Shown here: positions 22,916 through 35,010 of the stretch, one piece after another
Layout of the letters: the number at the start of each line of letters is the position of its first letter
Position numbering within the stretch: the stretch's first letter is position 1
Assembly (NCBI RefSeq): GCF_021869535.1
Contig: NW_026262668.1
Location: 73,925,558-73,989,557, forward strand
Direction of reading: 5' to 3'
Length of the DNA: 64,000 bases
Source of the DNA: Mytilus californianus
Lineage: Eukaryota > Mollusca > Bivalvia > Mytilida > Mytilidae
Translations under genes and position numbers: made by a program
The notes under the pieces: model-generated
Told to the model about the DNA's origin: nothing
Seen by the model: the letters and a program-made list of their open reading frames with translations, nothing else
Databases searched by the model: none

Positions 22916-23160
22916 GTTTAAAATGTCCTATACCAAGTCCGGAATATGGCAGTTGCTATCAAATAGTCCGTTTCTATGTATGTTGGCGTTTGTTTTTGTT
23001 GCAGTTCAGTATTTCTGTTGTTCCGTTGTTTTCCTCTTATAGTTGATGTGTTTCCCTCGGTTTTAGTTTGTAACCCGGATTTGTTTTCTCTTAATTGATT
23101 TATGACTTTTGAACAGCGATACACTACTGTTGCCTTTGTTAAACTGATATAAGTTTTGCC
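22916..23160 (+). repeat. Dispersed repeat B1
   Basis: Matches 41030-41250: TGTCCTATACCAAGTC, GGAATATGGCAGTTG, TATCAAATAGTCCGTTTCTA, GATGTGTTTCCCTCGGTTTT and GAACAGCG(A/G)TA. No coding capacity. Confidence 0.85.
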
Positions 23161-23579
23161 GTTTTAAACAACCAAGACTTGGTCCATTTGAAAAGTCTAG
23201 TTTTGCTTAGAATTATGGTGGTTAGCTAGAATTTTCAACATGAATAATAAACTAATACGCTGAAAGTCATGCAAAATATCAATATGTTTCTAGACATTTG
23301 CATATCTTAATACGGTTTCCTATTTTGGACAGGCACATGAAGTTTCATCGTTTTAGGTTTTAAAAATGATCATTTCTTGGTAGCAATCGTTTACAGTAAT
23401 TGAAGAAGTTTAATACTTTACACCAATATTAAAACATTCTGCAGTAAAAAAAATAATTCATCTCGTGTGCGATTTAGAATTTGGCATATGGTATGTACAC
23501 TTGTCTATAAACCACCGCTAATTGACCTCTAGATGTGTTTATTGGTTTTATGGTGATGTTGGGTTGCTGTTTGCATGTT
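23161..23579. other. No feature seen
   Basis: Unremarkable spacer. Confidence 0.5.
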
Positions 23580-23775
23580 TCATAAAAGAAAGGCGGGACA
23601 TTCAAACTCATAAGTCGAAAATTAACTGACGACGCCATGGTTTAAAAAGAAAAAGACCAACAGACAAACAACAGTACACAAAACACAAAACTAGGGGTGA
23701 TCTCATGTGCACAGGAAGGATAAGCAAACCTGCTCCCTATGTGGAACACGTTGTGTTGCTCATGTACGTACAAAC
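23580..23775 (-). repeat. Tail C, minus orientation
   Basis: Reverse complement of the family 1 3' region, ending at the reverse complement of the GTGGAGCAGG block. It directly continues into the RT fragment 23776-24170, so the two are one 5'-truncated insertion. Confidence 0.85.
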
Positions 23776-24170
23776 CCGGTAGGTCACATTTGGGGAAAAG
23801 GGGACGGGATTGTAGTTACGACAAAATTGAACATATCTGTCGTCATCTGTGAAACAGATATTCCATAACGGTCATCTAACTAGTGATGGCCACCATAAAA
23901 TTTACGAAGGGATGATTTATAATTCACCACTTGGAACTCTTGGTTTAAAAGCTTCCTTGTGAACAGCAACCCTCTATCAAGGAAATGATCTCTTTGTCGT
24001 AAAGTTTTGTTTTCAACCAACCCTCATTTTCTAGAAGTAAGTCAAGATATGAGGCAGACCTAACTTTGTCCATTTTCGATGGGATAGATCCGTTCTACAT
24101 AGTCACAACATTTTGAATTATTAGTGAGAGGACATCATATATATAACGGAATGTGAAGTTAAAGGATTCT
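23776..24170 (-). pseudogene. Naiad family 1 C-terminal RT fragment, minus strand
   Basis: The reverse complement contains the family 1 C-terminal blocks: a motif C remnant near 24125-24145, SxYLDLLL near 24050, LTTKRx (24000), then LLFTRKLLNQ and RKFYGGHH equivalents down to 23880. An internal deletion removes the NFPF..YISQLIRY stretch between ~24000 and 23980. Confidence 0.8.
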
Positions 24171-24175
24171 CTCCG

Positions 24176-24266
24176 GGCATTCCGGCTTCCTCCACCAAAT
24201 AAAACTGACAGCCACAAAATAGCACAATAGTGCTGAAAGTTGCGTTAAACACCAATCAATCAATCA
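24176..24266 (+). mobile_element. SINE-like 3' end
   Basis: Blocks GGCTTCCTCCACC, AATAAAACTGACAGCCAC and GCGTTAAACACCAATCAATC with a (CAAT)n tail are what I recall as the 3' end of widespread molluscan SINEs. 5'-truncated. Confidence 0.6.
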
Positions 24267-24880
24267 TATAAGGAAATTATGGTATCAGTATTATCAAATA
24301 TAAGAGTATTGTAAAACAGATGTTTTCAAGTAGTCTATATAGAAAACGAAAAGGAAAAAGGCACATGGCATTCATGGTTCATTCAATTAAATTCAAAATT
24401 ACCAAACAATATATTTACCTGGGCATGTCACCAATATGTACTTTTAAATGTTTACTTACATGAAATAGGAAATAAATATATCCCTTATTTTTGTAATGAA
24501 TCAGCGTTTACACACTGGACAACTAGGATAATGTATATAAAACGTTGTATCTCAAGTGTCTGTGACACATATCCTGATCATAAACATGACAATATTTATT
24601 GTTTATCATATAATTGGCTATATTTTTATGAGCGGGCACTTATAATATCAAGGTCATACGTTGTAGTTTCTGAAAATTCCCCCATACAACATAATTATAC
24701 ATGTACTATAATTGTTTATATAATCTCATGTCATACATTATTTAAAAACCAAATATTTTTATAAAGAAATTATGGTATCGTTGTTATCAAATATAAAAGT
24801 ATTGCAAAATAGATGATTTCAAGTAAACTATATAGAAAATGAAGATAAAGATACGCACTTCATTCATGGACCCTTAATGG
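24267..24880. repeat. Direct repeat pair (24267-24385 and 24765-24880)
   Basis: Both copies read GAAATTATGGTATC, TATCAAATATAA(G/A)AGTATTG and CTATATAGAAAA(C/T)GAA, and end near TTCATTCATGG. About 380 bp of unremarkable sequence lies between. Confidence 0.8.
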
Positions 24881-25090
24881 GTTTTTGCAAGGGATCTTTA
24901 ATTGCAGAGAACGTTAAACTCTCCCACTACAAGGCATCGGGTTTAAGGTATCAAGTTCTACCAATGCAAACGGCACTGCGTTTATATGTATTTATACATC
25001 CAATACGCTCCTTCAAAACGGCTCGTACTGCCAGACAATTGAAATCTTTGAGACTAGGTGTCTCTATACTACATGCATGCACAGATATTT
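24881..25090 (-). mobile_element. Diverged SINE-like retroposon fragment
   Basis: AAGGGATCTTTAATTGCAGA and ACAAGGCATCGGGTTTAA match the central part of 29231-29656 with substitutions. Confidence 0.6.
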
Positions 25091-25689
25091 TTATTTAATC
25101 ACGTTAGTTCAAAAGTTGAACTATAGCTTTTGGTTCATGTACATATGTTTTTTTTTATTTACACTTAAAAACATACTGTATGGAATATGATATCACCACA
25201 CGGTTTTTTAAGACTTTTTAATTTTGTAATACTATTGACATATAGCGAATCAGAATATTCTTTTTGAATTAAGGACAAAAGACGTTTTCGATTTTTTTTT
25301 TATAAAAACCGAAAGTATTTTAAATCAAAACCAAAGGGACATATTTTTAAGACAAAGGATGTAACCTTGAAAATAAAATCGATTATTGTGAAATGAACAC
25401 ATTTGGTTTCAAACTATTTACTTTGTAGACTATAGAATTCTGCTTTAATTTTTTTCTCTCTCTGATATATGACTTGCCAAAGAGAAGATGTTACAGGTGA
25501 CACACACTTCAAAATTCATAAGTCCACAGCATCGACTAGATAGTCCTTCATTTTTGTTGTTGAGTGTATTCTAAAGTCGTCAAAATCTAGCCAAAATTGA
25601 ATACCTTCTTGTACACGTATACCTTATAGAAACCAATTTAGAAGCTTTCAAATATTATTAATAATTACAATTTTGTATGTTAATATACA
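25091..25689. other. No feature seen
   Basis: AT-rich spacer. Confidence 0.5.
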
Positions 25690-26050
25690 GTAAGGAGATG
25701 CGGTATGATTACCAACAATGAGACAATTGTCTCACATATAGTCCAAATGAAGAGGGTGTAAGCAACAATATGCCAACGTGTGGCCTACAACAATGAGCAA
25801 AACCCGCACCGTACAGTCAGCTATAAAAGGCCCCGACATGACAAAATGTGAAACAATTCAAACGAACAACCAACGGTCTTATTGATGACAAAACAATCAA
25901 GGAAAAACAAAATAGACAGACAGCAACCAACGACAACCACTGAAATAGATGCTCCTGACTTGGGCCAGGCTCATATAGAATGTGGCGGGTTAAGAACCAT
26001 GTTTGTGAGGGCTCAACACTCCCCACCTGGGACAGTTGTGTAACAGCACA
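25690..26050 (-). repeat. Tail A, minus orientation, longer copy
   Basis: Runs from GGAGATGCGGTATGATTACC through CAGTCAGCTATAAAAGGCC, CGACAACCACTGAAATAG and TGACTTGGGCCAGGC to the gtggcgggttaa block and CACTCCCCACCTGGGACAGT. Confidence 0.85.
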
Positions 26051-26107
26051 ACATAACAACAAACTGTAATCAAAGTACTGAAGTATTGAACATCGGATGA
26101 CCGCAAG

Positions 26108-26222
26108 TTCTTGTGGATGGTCACAAGCACTTGTCTCAGAAAAAAAAAATCACATCTCTATACCTGAAAGTGAGTTTAAAGTACATAGATATATTTTTTT
26201 CTGAGACAAGTTCGTGCGTGGA
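26108..26222. mobile_element. Short inverted-repeat element, ~115 bp
   Basis: CACAAGCACTTGTCTCAGAA with an A-run and TTTTTCTGAGACAAGTTCGTG form ~25-bp inverted arms with few mismatches around a ~55-bp centre. Confidence 0.65.
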
Positions 26223-28594
26223 TGATGAATAAATGACAGGGAATTCAACCTCACCGTAATAACTATTATATTGTAGTGATACAAATCAGTATACTCTAGT
26301 TTGTTGTGATATATTATATTAATATTTGTATATAACAGTTACATGTATATATAATTTTCATCCATTTGTATATCATTCTATTCTACTATTCTAATAATAG
26401 TGCAGTGCAAGTGCATGGTGGACACTCTTCTGTAATAATTCGATTTTTCTAATAATCCCGCAAAACGTTCTTGAGATATTCTTCCGCATGCGTTAACACA
26501 AATTTTCGGTATTCTTGATTTGTTATTGATATATATATTTCTCACGACAAAACATTTTCATATCATTTATCTTTGTTCTTAAAAATTATTTTCATGAATA
26601 TTTATTGATGAAATTGATATATAACAAGCGATAAGGAATGATATTTTGCGTTCGGTTATCAGTCAAAAACGAAAGTCACGTGGGTAGAAATGTCTGTGGC
26701 AACAATACACCGGAATGCCCTCACGGTCATCCGATGTAAAAACCACAAAAACAAGTAACAAAGCAAAAAAAAACGATCTAAAAGTACCAATATTAAGTCT
26801 TGTTTCATTGCAGGGCGTCATGGCATTCAAAACATGTGCATATAATTTCAATGACGTATGGGTATGAATTCCTACACTGGTGAAATAGTTCTGTAGGTAT
26901 ACATGTAATTTTTTATCTGCATGGAATATGCAATTCCAACATCCGCAAACAAAGATAACGTTGATACTCTTTATTTTAAAGTTATATCGTTGAATGAGTA
27001 TCTATGTTAGTCGAGATGTTAGTGTACGGTTTCAAATCCCATTCGTCATTACAACATAGTTTTCAATCATATTCATCATATAGTGATATAGGTAAATTCT
27101 CATCAGATATCACTTTATTTTTCACCATTCTGACTGGTAAGGTATGAACATAGATATAATAAAGATAAGAAGTGAATAAAAAAGAAACTCAGCAAAATTC
27201 TTTTGCACTATAAACACTTTTCACGTAGTTATGGTGACCAATTTCGATCTTTGTTGCCTTATATCCAGTGACAACTATTTCTTGCATGTTCAGGACTTTG
27301 AATATGTTAACAAATAATTGTTCCATGCAGATATCGGAATGCAAATTTAAATGGGTAAAGACTCAACTTGCTCTCTTTATGACAAGTCCTGTTTCTCTGC
27401 GAAAGATTAGTAAGAATTTGGCAAACTGTTATTAATTTCATTGAAATTCTCTCTGAAAAAAACTATTTATTGAATGTTTTACCTGAGATATTCAAAAATA
27501 TACCAGCAATCGCTTTCATAACAAAGATAAACACAATTTTGGCCTTGCGTCAAACATCAATCCAAATTCACCAACGTACATGTATTTATGATAATGTTTA
27601 ATCATTTTAATACACGTAGATAACATCGTTTTAACTGATTCATTTACACACTATATAGCGCACTTTAAATGGTAAAATATTCAAGGGTACTTAACACTCA
27701 GCTAAACATATTTATAGTCTTTAGATATCTCCATGAATAGCTAGTATTTTGTTGAATCAAATGAAACATAACATTTGTTTGTCAGCTTTGATGTATGACA
27801 ATATCTCCCCCATTTGTTATTTGTACAATTATAAATGAAATGAGTAAATAATTAAAAAAACGTAGACTTGACAAGAAAGAAAGCTCAGACATATAGAAAT
27901 AAAACCATACATATATGTATCAATAGTCTGACCGTGACCTACATTAACTATTCTATTAAAAGTCATAGATGTGAACATTTAATGAAATTATGTATGAACA
28001 ATTCACAAATGAGCCAAACAGTTGTAAGCTTTATGAAAAAAGAAACGATTAAACAATGAAAAAATTATGTATATACATGTACTTACAATTGTCTACTTTT
28101 TAGATTCAGTATAGATAACTTTGGCCAGATTTCAGTACATTATTAAGTAATTCATTTGTCTGAATAATTACATATCACTTTTTGTACTGGCATAGGTAAA
28201 GACGTACAAGGAAGTTAAAATTTTAATGGGGTTACCAAAGGATAAATTTTTATACAACGTAAATCACATTTAAAGATTCCATACGAAATTTAATCTCAGG
28301 TTACCAATTCGTGACATTGCAATAACCGTCTTCAAGGATGTTTGGACAAAAAAAGGAGTCTTTACCTTCCTTAAAGGCGCAGGATTTTCTTAAATTTAAA
28401 CCAGATTTGTTTTCTTTAAATCTCGTAGGCGAAAACCTGGTAGTAAAGAATATTACATTACCCATAATGTGATGTAAATATTATAATAAATAATTTTAGA
28501 TATTTAGAGTGAACCCGGAAATAAGAATATTTCCGAAAACCCTAATTCGTACATTTTTTGAAAATGTTTAACATAAGTATTTATTATACTTACA
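26223..28594. other. No gene seen
   Basis: AT-rich intergenic DNA. A diverged SINE-like piece with TTGCATGTTCAGGAC lies at 27250-27310. No exon supported. Confidence 0.5.
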
Positions 28595-28812
28595 TCTGGC
28601 TTGTCGTCTGTTAAACAGTTACTAGTATTATTTGATTTCACATTATCATTATTATTATTTTTCAAGTTTTTTGGTTTCACAAGAGTTATTTTAAATATAA
28701 AGAACCCTACACGAGACTTAACGTCACCCCTATGACAGACGTGACTGCATACAATTTGTATATCTCGCTCAGTCAAATGGACATTCCAAGATGCCAGATT
28801 ATAAGGCATCAT
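28595..28812 (-). CDS. Possible coding exon of unknown product
   Basis: A 73-codon open frame from ATG at 28812 ends at a strong donor (AAGCCAGAT|GTAAGTAT). It encodes a hydrophilic product with an N-run (LKNNNNDNVKSNNTSNCL) and the string ASWNVHLTERDI. The product is unrecognised. The consensus donor and lack of repeat similarity are the only support; it could be a first exon on the same strand as WIP, or chance. Confidence 0.25.
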
Positions 28813-29230
28813 ACATTATCAGCAGTTTGTAAATGTCTTTTGTCCAATCAAAACCTAAATGACGTACCAAAATCATAAACCATCGGTAGATGTAAATTCT
28901 ATAACAGTATTATATTGAAAATAGCTATGATATTAATATAAATTAACTATTTAGTATATAATTTCAGTTAGTTATTATTTCTGGTTCATTTTTGGATGAA
29001 CAAATATTTTCTTTTTGAATTTAAAAAAAAAAGAAGCTAAAATCGTTTAAAATAGCTATAAACACAAAAGAACTATTAGACATCATCTACATATGACTGT
29101 AGAATTAGAACACACTGGAATTATTATCTAGTTAATCAAATAGTACAAAATGAGGAAATGCCGAGGATTATAGCCACTACAAAAAAGTATAACAACGAAA
29201 CAGCACAATTCGTATAGTCTGCTAAAACGG

Positions 29231-29656
29231 TGATTGATTGTTGGTTGCTTAACATCCAGTGGCAAATATTTCATGCATGTTCAGGACGAGAACGTCAAAT
29301 TAACAATAAATACAATAGGTAGGTCCTGCAATTGAGGCCGTACGGGATGAAGGTCGGGGAAATTTAGAATGCCACGGGAAACTGAGGGTATATTGGATAG
29401 GGACAGAAAGTTGCCTTGCAACAGGCCACCTACGGACCCCTCAAAGAGTTGTTGCAAGGGTTCTTAACGTGCAGAGAGCGTGGCACTCTCTCTACACGAG
29501 GCATCGGATTTAACGTTCCCATTCTGACCGGAGTTGGCTGTGTACTTGATACGTCCCGCACAGCCAAACGGACACCCCACTTTAGCAAGGATTTTACTGC
29601 CGGTTGGAAGAAGACCTGTAGTGACCATATTTCTATTCCCCAGTCACCCTTGGGGT
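29231..29656 (-). mobile_element. SINE-like retroposon with 13-bp target site duplication
   Basis: A 426-bp element flanked by exact direct repeats TCTGCTAAAACGG (29218-29230 and 29657-29669). Read on the minus strand it ends in a (CAAT)n tail after GTTAAGCAACCAAC. It is homologous over its whole length to 38379-38789. It lies inside a tail A sequence that continues after the insertion (CGGCCCCAACAT...). It has no coding capacity, so it was presumably mobilised by LINE-type machinery. I found no clear tRNA-type A and B boxes. Confidence 0.85.
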
Positions 29657-29669
29657 TCTGCTAAAACGG

Positions 29670-29780
29670 CCCCAACATAAAAAAATGTGAAACAGTTCAA
29701 AAGAAAAAACCCATGGCCATATTTTTAACAAACAATAAACAAAAACAAATATGATAGACAGCAACCAACAATTATTCGTG
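29670..29780 (-). repeat. Tail A, minus orientation, interrupted by the SINE-like insertion
   Basis: AATGTGAAACAGTTCAAAAG, ACCCATGGCCATATTTTTAA and ATGATAGACAGCAACCAAC are tail A blocks; its left part (CGTATAGTCTGCTAAAACGG) lies before the insertion at ~29210. Confidence 0.75.
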
Positions 29781-30629
29781 TGTCTTTAAAAAAATATGAA
29801 TAAAAGGAGATGTGGGATAAACACAACCGATATTTGTCTCTTCCTTTTGCGCTCGCGTCCGACGTTTTAATTCTTTTAAATGTTTTTAACCGATACTGAA
29901 AGCGTTCTGTTAGTACATGTGATTAAATAGGACTACTTTTGCACTTCAAATAAACACTGTTTTATCAACGAATACTTAACTTATTTTGAATTGCTATAGT
30001 CTGATCTTTTTAAACTATAAGTTGTTTTAAGAGGAGTAATTCTATAAACAATGAATTATACAATACAATGTTTTTATTATATCTACATAAAAATTTGTAA
30101 CATAAGTACAATGTTCACTTTTATACACATAGGTTTCTTTGGACTAAACAAAACAGGATATACATGTAGATCACTATTATAGTTTGCAGGTCAAGCCGTA
30201 CCCGAGTGAATCGCTTGAGAATTTCAAAAGTGGTGCATTAAACCTAACTTTAACCAAGGATTTATATAGTCTTACTATACAAATCCTTGCTTTAACACAA
30301 TTTTTTTTTCTCGGGAAGTTTGGTTTTTAATGCTGTTCAGTTTGGTATTTAGAAAGTTCACGCACCAAAATGGTTTATTCATTTTGTGTTATAGGTTGGA
30401 TATCAATAGGCTTCAATAGCATAGCACTGAGTTTGCAAAGTTTGTGGTGTCTTTTACTCTAGGCTCATTGATATCCATTGAGGTTGTTGTAGATGGTCAA
30501 CAAAACCTTTAATAAAGTTGAGATAATTTATATTTTATATGTTATTACCGTCTATATTACGGAAAAGGAAATTAAACAATTGCTTAAGGTAGATTAATTA
30601 AGGTCTAAATTAAAATCCATAGAATTTTT
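29781..30629. other. No gene seen
   Basis: No supported feature. A short inverted repeat (AACCAAGGATTTATATAGTC / ATACAAATCCTTGCTT) lies near 30251-30292. Confidence 0.45.
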
Positions 30630-33600
30630 TAATAATTTGCCAAAATGTTGTTTATATCATGGCTTTCTCAAATATTTCATAAAAAAAGTGTCGAAGGAAT
30701 TTTATGGATACAACTTAAAAGTAAAACATCAAACTTTTCTATATGCTTTGCCGTTTGTTATTTACCGCCATGGGAGTCAAGCAGACCTAACGATCAGGAA
30801 TTATTTTTCGATAATCTGCTTCAACAGGTGTATTGTAACCAAAATAAAGGCTTAACCGTTATTTGTGGTGATTTTAATTCCCGATGTGGCCGCAACAACG
30901 ATTATATTGAAGGTGTAGATGATATCATTCCAAGGAATGTTATTGGTCAATCTGAAAACTATAATTGCGATCTGTTCGTAGAATTCTTGTCGGATATAAA
31001 TTTTGCCATGCTAAATGGAAAAATCGGATGTAACGAATTTACGTATATCTCACCACAAGGAACATTGGTAGTGGACTATGTTTGTGTTCCTTATGAACAA
31101 ATTGGGAATATTTTAGATTTTAATGTTGTAAAAATGTCAGATATAATCAATACTGTGAATCACTATCCGGTTAGTATACCAGATTATTCGCATTTAACCG
31201 GTGAAATTAGAATACCCGATGGTTCAGCATGCAGCATAACATGTGATACATTTGATAGAAATATTGAAAGTGCAAAGAGAAAATACAATGTAAGCAATAT
31301 TCCCGACAGTTTTCTGAGTGATCAAGAACGACTCGATTTATACGGAGCAATAAATCGTATTGAAAATTCTATAAATGTAGATAATTGCGTTCAGTCGGCA
31401 TACGATAATTTCTGTGCTGTAGTGAAAGACGAATTGAAAGACAAACTACCGGTCATTAACAACACCACCAATCGAAACAAACACACAAAATCTATGCACA
31501 AACCGTATTGGAATCAAGTTCTCCAAGATCAGTGGACCAACGTTTGCAAAAGTGAAAAAGATTGGCTAAAGTCAGAAGGATCAAATGCTCAAAAGAAAAC
31601 ATTGAAGGAAAAGTACTATTTTGATCGTAAGTGTTTTGATAGGTTGAATAGAAAATATAAACGGAAATACGTTTATAGGGAAAAAGAAAAGCTACAAGAA
31701 AAACTATATTTAACGAACCAAAAAGACTTTTGGAAGTCTATAGGAAAATTGGGAATAGCGAGTGAGAGAAATGAAAGTATTCCATGGTCCGTGATAGATA
31801 ATGAAGGAAATATCAGAACAGATAAAGATTTTGTATCAAAACGTTGGAAATCTGACTTTGAAGAGCTTTTTAACAAAAATGACCATGCACAGCCGTCGAT
31901 AGATGATAACGGAAATGACATTCAGCATGATGTGACGACATTGAACGATCCTATATCGCGAGAAGAAATTATTAAAGCAGTCGAAAGTGCTAAAGTGCGT
32001 AAAGCCACCGGTTTCGATGAAATACCCGCCGAAGTTTTGAAAAACCCGACAGCGGTTGAACTTTTATTTGTTATATGTAATGGATGTTTTGAGTTGGGGA
32101 AAGTACCGGAACAGTGGACAACAGGGATTATTAATCCGATCTTTAAGACAGGATCCGACGATAGGAAGAATCCTATGAACTATCGTGGTATTACTTTAGT
32201 GTCCGTTCCTAGCAAACTATACTGTCATGTTTTAAATTCACGATTGAATGAGTGGATGGAAGCTAATAAAACTCTATGCGACGAACAGAACGGTTTTCGT
32301 GAGAAGAGAAGTTGCGAAGAGCATATGCATACGCTACATACTGTCATCAATGACAGAAAGATATCGAAACTTTCTACTTTTGTGTGTTTCATAGATATGC
32401 GAAAGGCGTTCGACTCCGTCCCTAGAAATCTTCTTTGGTATAAAATGTTTAAAGCTGGAATACGTGGAAAGTTCCTTACCGCAATACAATCTCTGTACGA
32501 TGATGTTAAATGCTCCGTTAAAGTTAACGACCATCTTACACCATGGTTCAACGTCGATTCGGGGGTTAAACAAGGATGTTTGATGTCACCTAGTCTTTTC
32601 GCGGTGTACATAAATGACCTGGCCGAACGAGTAAACAACTTAAACTGTGGTATTAAGATTGACGATATTGCGTTAAGCATACTATTGTATGCCGACGACA
32701 TAGCTGTTATTGCACCGGACGAACATAAACTACAGAGAATGCTAAATGAGGTTGCATCTTGGTGTGATGACTGGAAACTTGAAGTCAATCGGTCGAAAAC
32801 CAAAGTAGTGCATTTTAGAAATCCTTCGATAGCTCGGTCAGACTTTGATTTTTAATGTGGAACTCACAATTTAGAATATATTGACTCATACAAATATTTG
32901 GGACTATGGTTCGATGAGTTCTTAACCCTAGAAAAATCAGTTACAGAACTTTCTAAATCAGCAAGTAGAGCTTTGGGAGCATTTTTTGGTAAATTCATAG
33001 CGACAGGTGGTATGACCTGGAACGTTTACCAAAAACTTTATACGTCGATGGTAGAACCAGTTTTATTCTATGGTAGTGCCGTTTATGAGTAATTAACAAT
33101 GTACAGAACAAAGCTGCAAAATACTTTCTTGCAGTTGGGAAGCATACATCCAACACAGCGGTGCGCTGAGATCTTGGACTAACATCGTGTTATACGAAGC
33201 AAAAACTATCATGCCTACGTCTATAATTTAAGATCATACGAGGTAACGATGATAGACTTATATCAAAAGTAGCAGCGTGGGCTTCGTGGCGACGAAAAGG
33301 GTGGCATCATCAAATAGACAAACTTGCAAACGATATAGATGTTGCTGATATTGTTCGTAACGCCACTCTCAGTGTTAAAACGGCGATGCGCCTCATAAGT
33401 GAAAAACTTACGAACTTTGACCAGGCTGATTTCGCGAAATATTTACATGACGACAGAAGCAATGCTAACGGAAACAAGCTAAGGACTTACCGTATTTTCA
33501 AGAAAAGTGTTAAAACAGAACAGTATATTCTTTCGCTTTTACCAAGAAACGTAACTCGAACTATGGCATTATTTCGCAGTGGATCGCTACCCCTAGCTGT

Positions 33601-33889
33601 AGAGACAGGAAGATACTCCAGACCGCAGATTCCGCTGAATAGTAGACTATGTAAATTTTGTAAATTGAATGATGTTGAACACGAAACTCACTTTTTAATG
33701 GTTTGCCCTCTGTATGAAGACATTAGATATGATTTGTTTCAAAATGCACGTCAATTTATTGAAAATATGGAAAACATGAGTACAGAGTTAAAGTTCAATG
33801 CTTTAATGACTTGTAATGACATTCAAGTAACACTTTCCTACTCTATTCACAAATTCTATGTCAGGAGGAAAGATTTTTATAACAAATAA
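30630..33889 (+). pseudogene. Non-LTR retrotransposon ORF2: partial APE endonuclease, reverse transcriptase, C-terminal zinc motif
   Basis: The open part runs 30645-32852 (736 codons). It begins inside the endonuclease (VCYLPPWESS, then ICGDFNSRCGRN and VDYVCVP; the catalytic N-terminal portion is missing). The RT follows: KATGFDEIPAEVLK (~450), PMNYRGITLVSVPSKLY (~510), CFIDMRKAFDSVPR (motif A, ~580), GVKQGCLMSPSLFAVYI (motif B, ~640) and LLYADDIAVIA (motif C, ~685). An in-frame TAA at 32853 interrupts YIDSYKYLGLWF; more stops (33093, ~33165, ~33230) and a frameshift follow. The last part (33386-33889) carries C-KFC-KLNDVEHETHF-C, a CCHC-like zinc motif common at LINE C-termini. 5'-truncated and dead. 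CR1/Jockey-like; the exact clade is unresolved. Confidence 0.9.
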
Positions 33890-34383
33890 TTGTTCATAAA
33901 GCCTGTTATTATTTTTAATATATATTTTTAAGAAAATTGGTGAAAGTGGTTTGAATTAATTTTTGATTATATTTTCTTTCTCTTTTTTTCTTTCAGTTTT
34001 ATTAATTTTAAATTAGAATATATAGTAATGTTTTACTCTTATCGCAGCTTTACCCATAATTTTGGTTTAGTCGTATGACGCAATTTTTAACCTAGATGTA
34101 TTTAACAGTCTTAAATTTCTCTTAATTTTAACTTATATTATTCCGTTTAATTTATTAAGTTTGCAAGATAAATACATGAGATTTCTTATTATTTTCTACT
34201 TTTTTTTTACCTTGTGTGTTTGAGCTGTTTTATATGTATATAATAGTGTCTCATAAGTCTTTATAGGCTGGGTGCTGATCTTTTTTTTATGTGATTGTAC
34301 TTGTAAATATTTTACTGTTGTGTAAGATCAATACGCGACACTTTAATAATTTATAAAAATAAATTTATCTTTATCTCTATCTA
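33890..34383 (+). mobile_element. 3' untranslated region and tail of the LINE
   Basis: AT-rich and without ORFs; it ends in an AAATTTATCTTTATCTCTAT tail, a simple-repeat end typical of many LINEs. The element boundary is put at about 34383; no target duplication could be confirmed. Confidence 0.65.
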
Positions 34384-34857
34384 ATAAGTATGGGTCACCG
34401 GGCTTTTTTCCAAGCAACAGGTTGTGCAAAATTATCCTATTTTGTATAGATTATTCAGGGAATTCACAATTTTGTGTGAAAGAAAGAAAACTAAACCATA
34501 GAATTTTAAGATAAAATATGAGAAAATATCTCTTATAACAGGCTTTCAAAATATAGAAAGAAAATTTAGGGTCACCGGACTAGTTTTTTTGCTACAAAAC
34601 AAAATAGGTAAATTCATCACACATTCCTGTATAAAAGTTACATTATCCGAGTTATCTTCCCTTATATGACAAAGTTCATAAAATTGAATCAAACAAAAAA
34701 TATTCTGTATTTGTAAAAATCAGTCACAAAAATGATAAAACACATAATTTTCTTCATTCAGGTGAAAAGTCTTACAAATGAATGACATTCTTCTCTTAAA
34801 ATTTGCATATTTCCGAAAAATCTAGACCGATTGTTTTCTGCTATTTTACAATCCAAG
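34384..34857. repeat. Dispersed sequence with two GGGTCACCGG blocks
   Basis: GGGTCACCGGGCTTTTTTCC (34391) and GGGTCACCGGACTAGTTTTT (34571) are ~180 bp apart with further partial similarity, suggesting an old tandem pair or dispersed repeat. Confidence 0.4.
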
Positions 34858-35010
34858 ATGGCGGAAGACACCCCAGCTACCTTAAACATCAGGTTTTTTT
34901 TCTTTCTTGAGATTCACATGTATGAATATGAAATACGGATAATTGGTTTGAATGACAATGAAACAAATATCCACCACACCAAAATAAGTATAATAGATGT
35001 AAGCAACTAA
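34858..35010 (+). CDS. Possible first exon beginning MAEDTPATLNI
   Basis: CCAAGATGGCGGAAGAC is an unusually GC-rich, Kozak-compatible ATG in AT-rich surroundings and matches the AAGATGGCG initiator motif seen at many animal transcription starts. The frame runs 50 codons to a TAA at 35008. Donor-like sites are CAG|GTTTTT at ~34896 (weak) and GAT|GTAAGC at ~34999 (good). No family recognised. It could instead belong to a dispersed repeat with the preceding block. Confidence 0.22.
   Translation: MAEDTPATLNIRFFFFLEIHMYEYEIRIIGLNDNETNIHHTKISIIDVSN

Noticed and set aside
24531-24764. 77-codon plus-strand frame
   Set aside because: No homology, no splice or start context, and low-complexity AT-rich composition.
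26663-26851. 62-codon frame with a signal-like hydrophobic stretch
   Set aside because: No supporting splice site or family similarity; length is expected by chance.
29416-29664. 82-codon frame, and a possible tRNA-like fold
   Set aside because: The frame lies in the SINE-like element; no convincing A and B boxes or cloverleaf could be formed.
32225-32803. 192-codon open frame on the minus strand
   Set aside because: It is antisense to the reverse transcriptase domain of the LINE and has no independent features.
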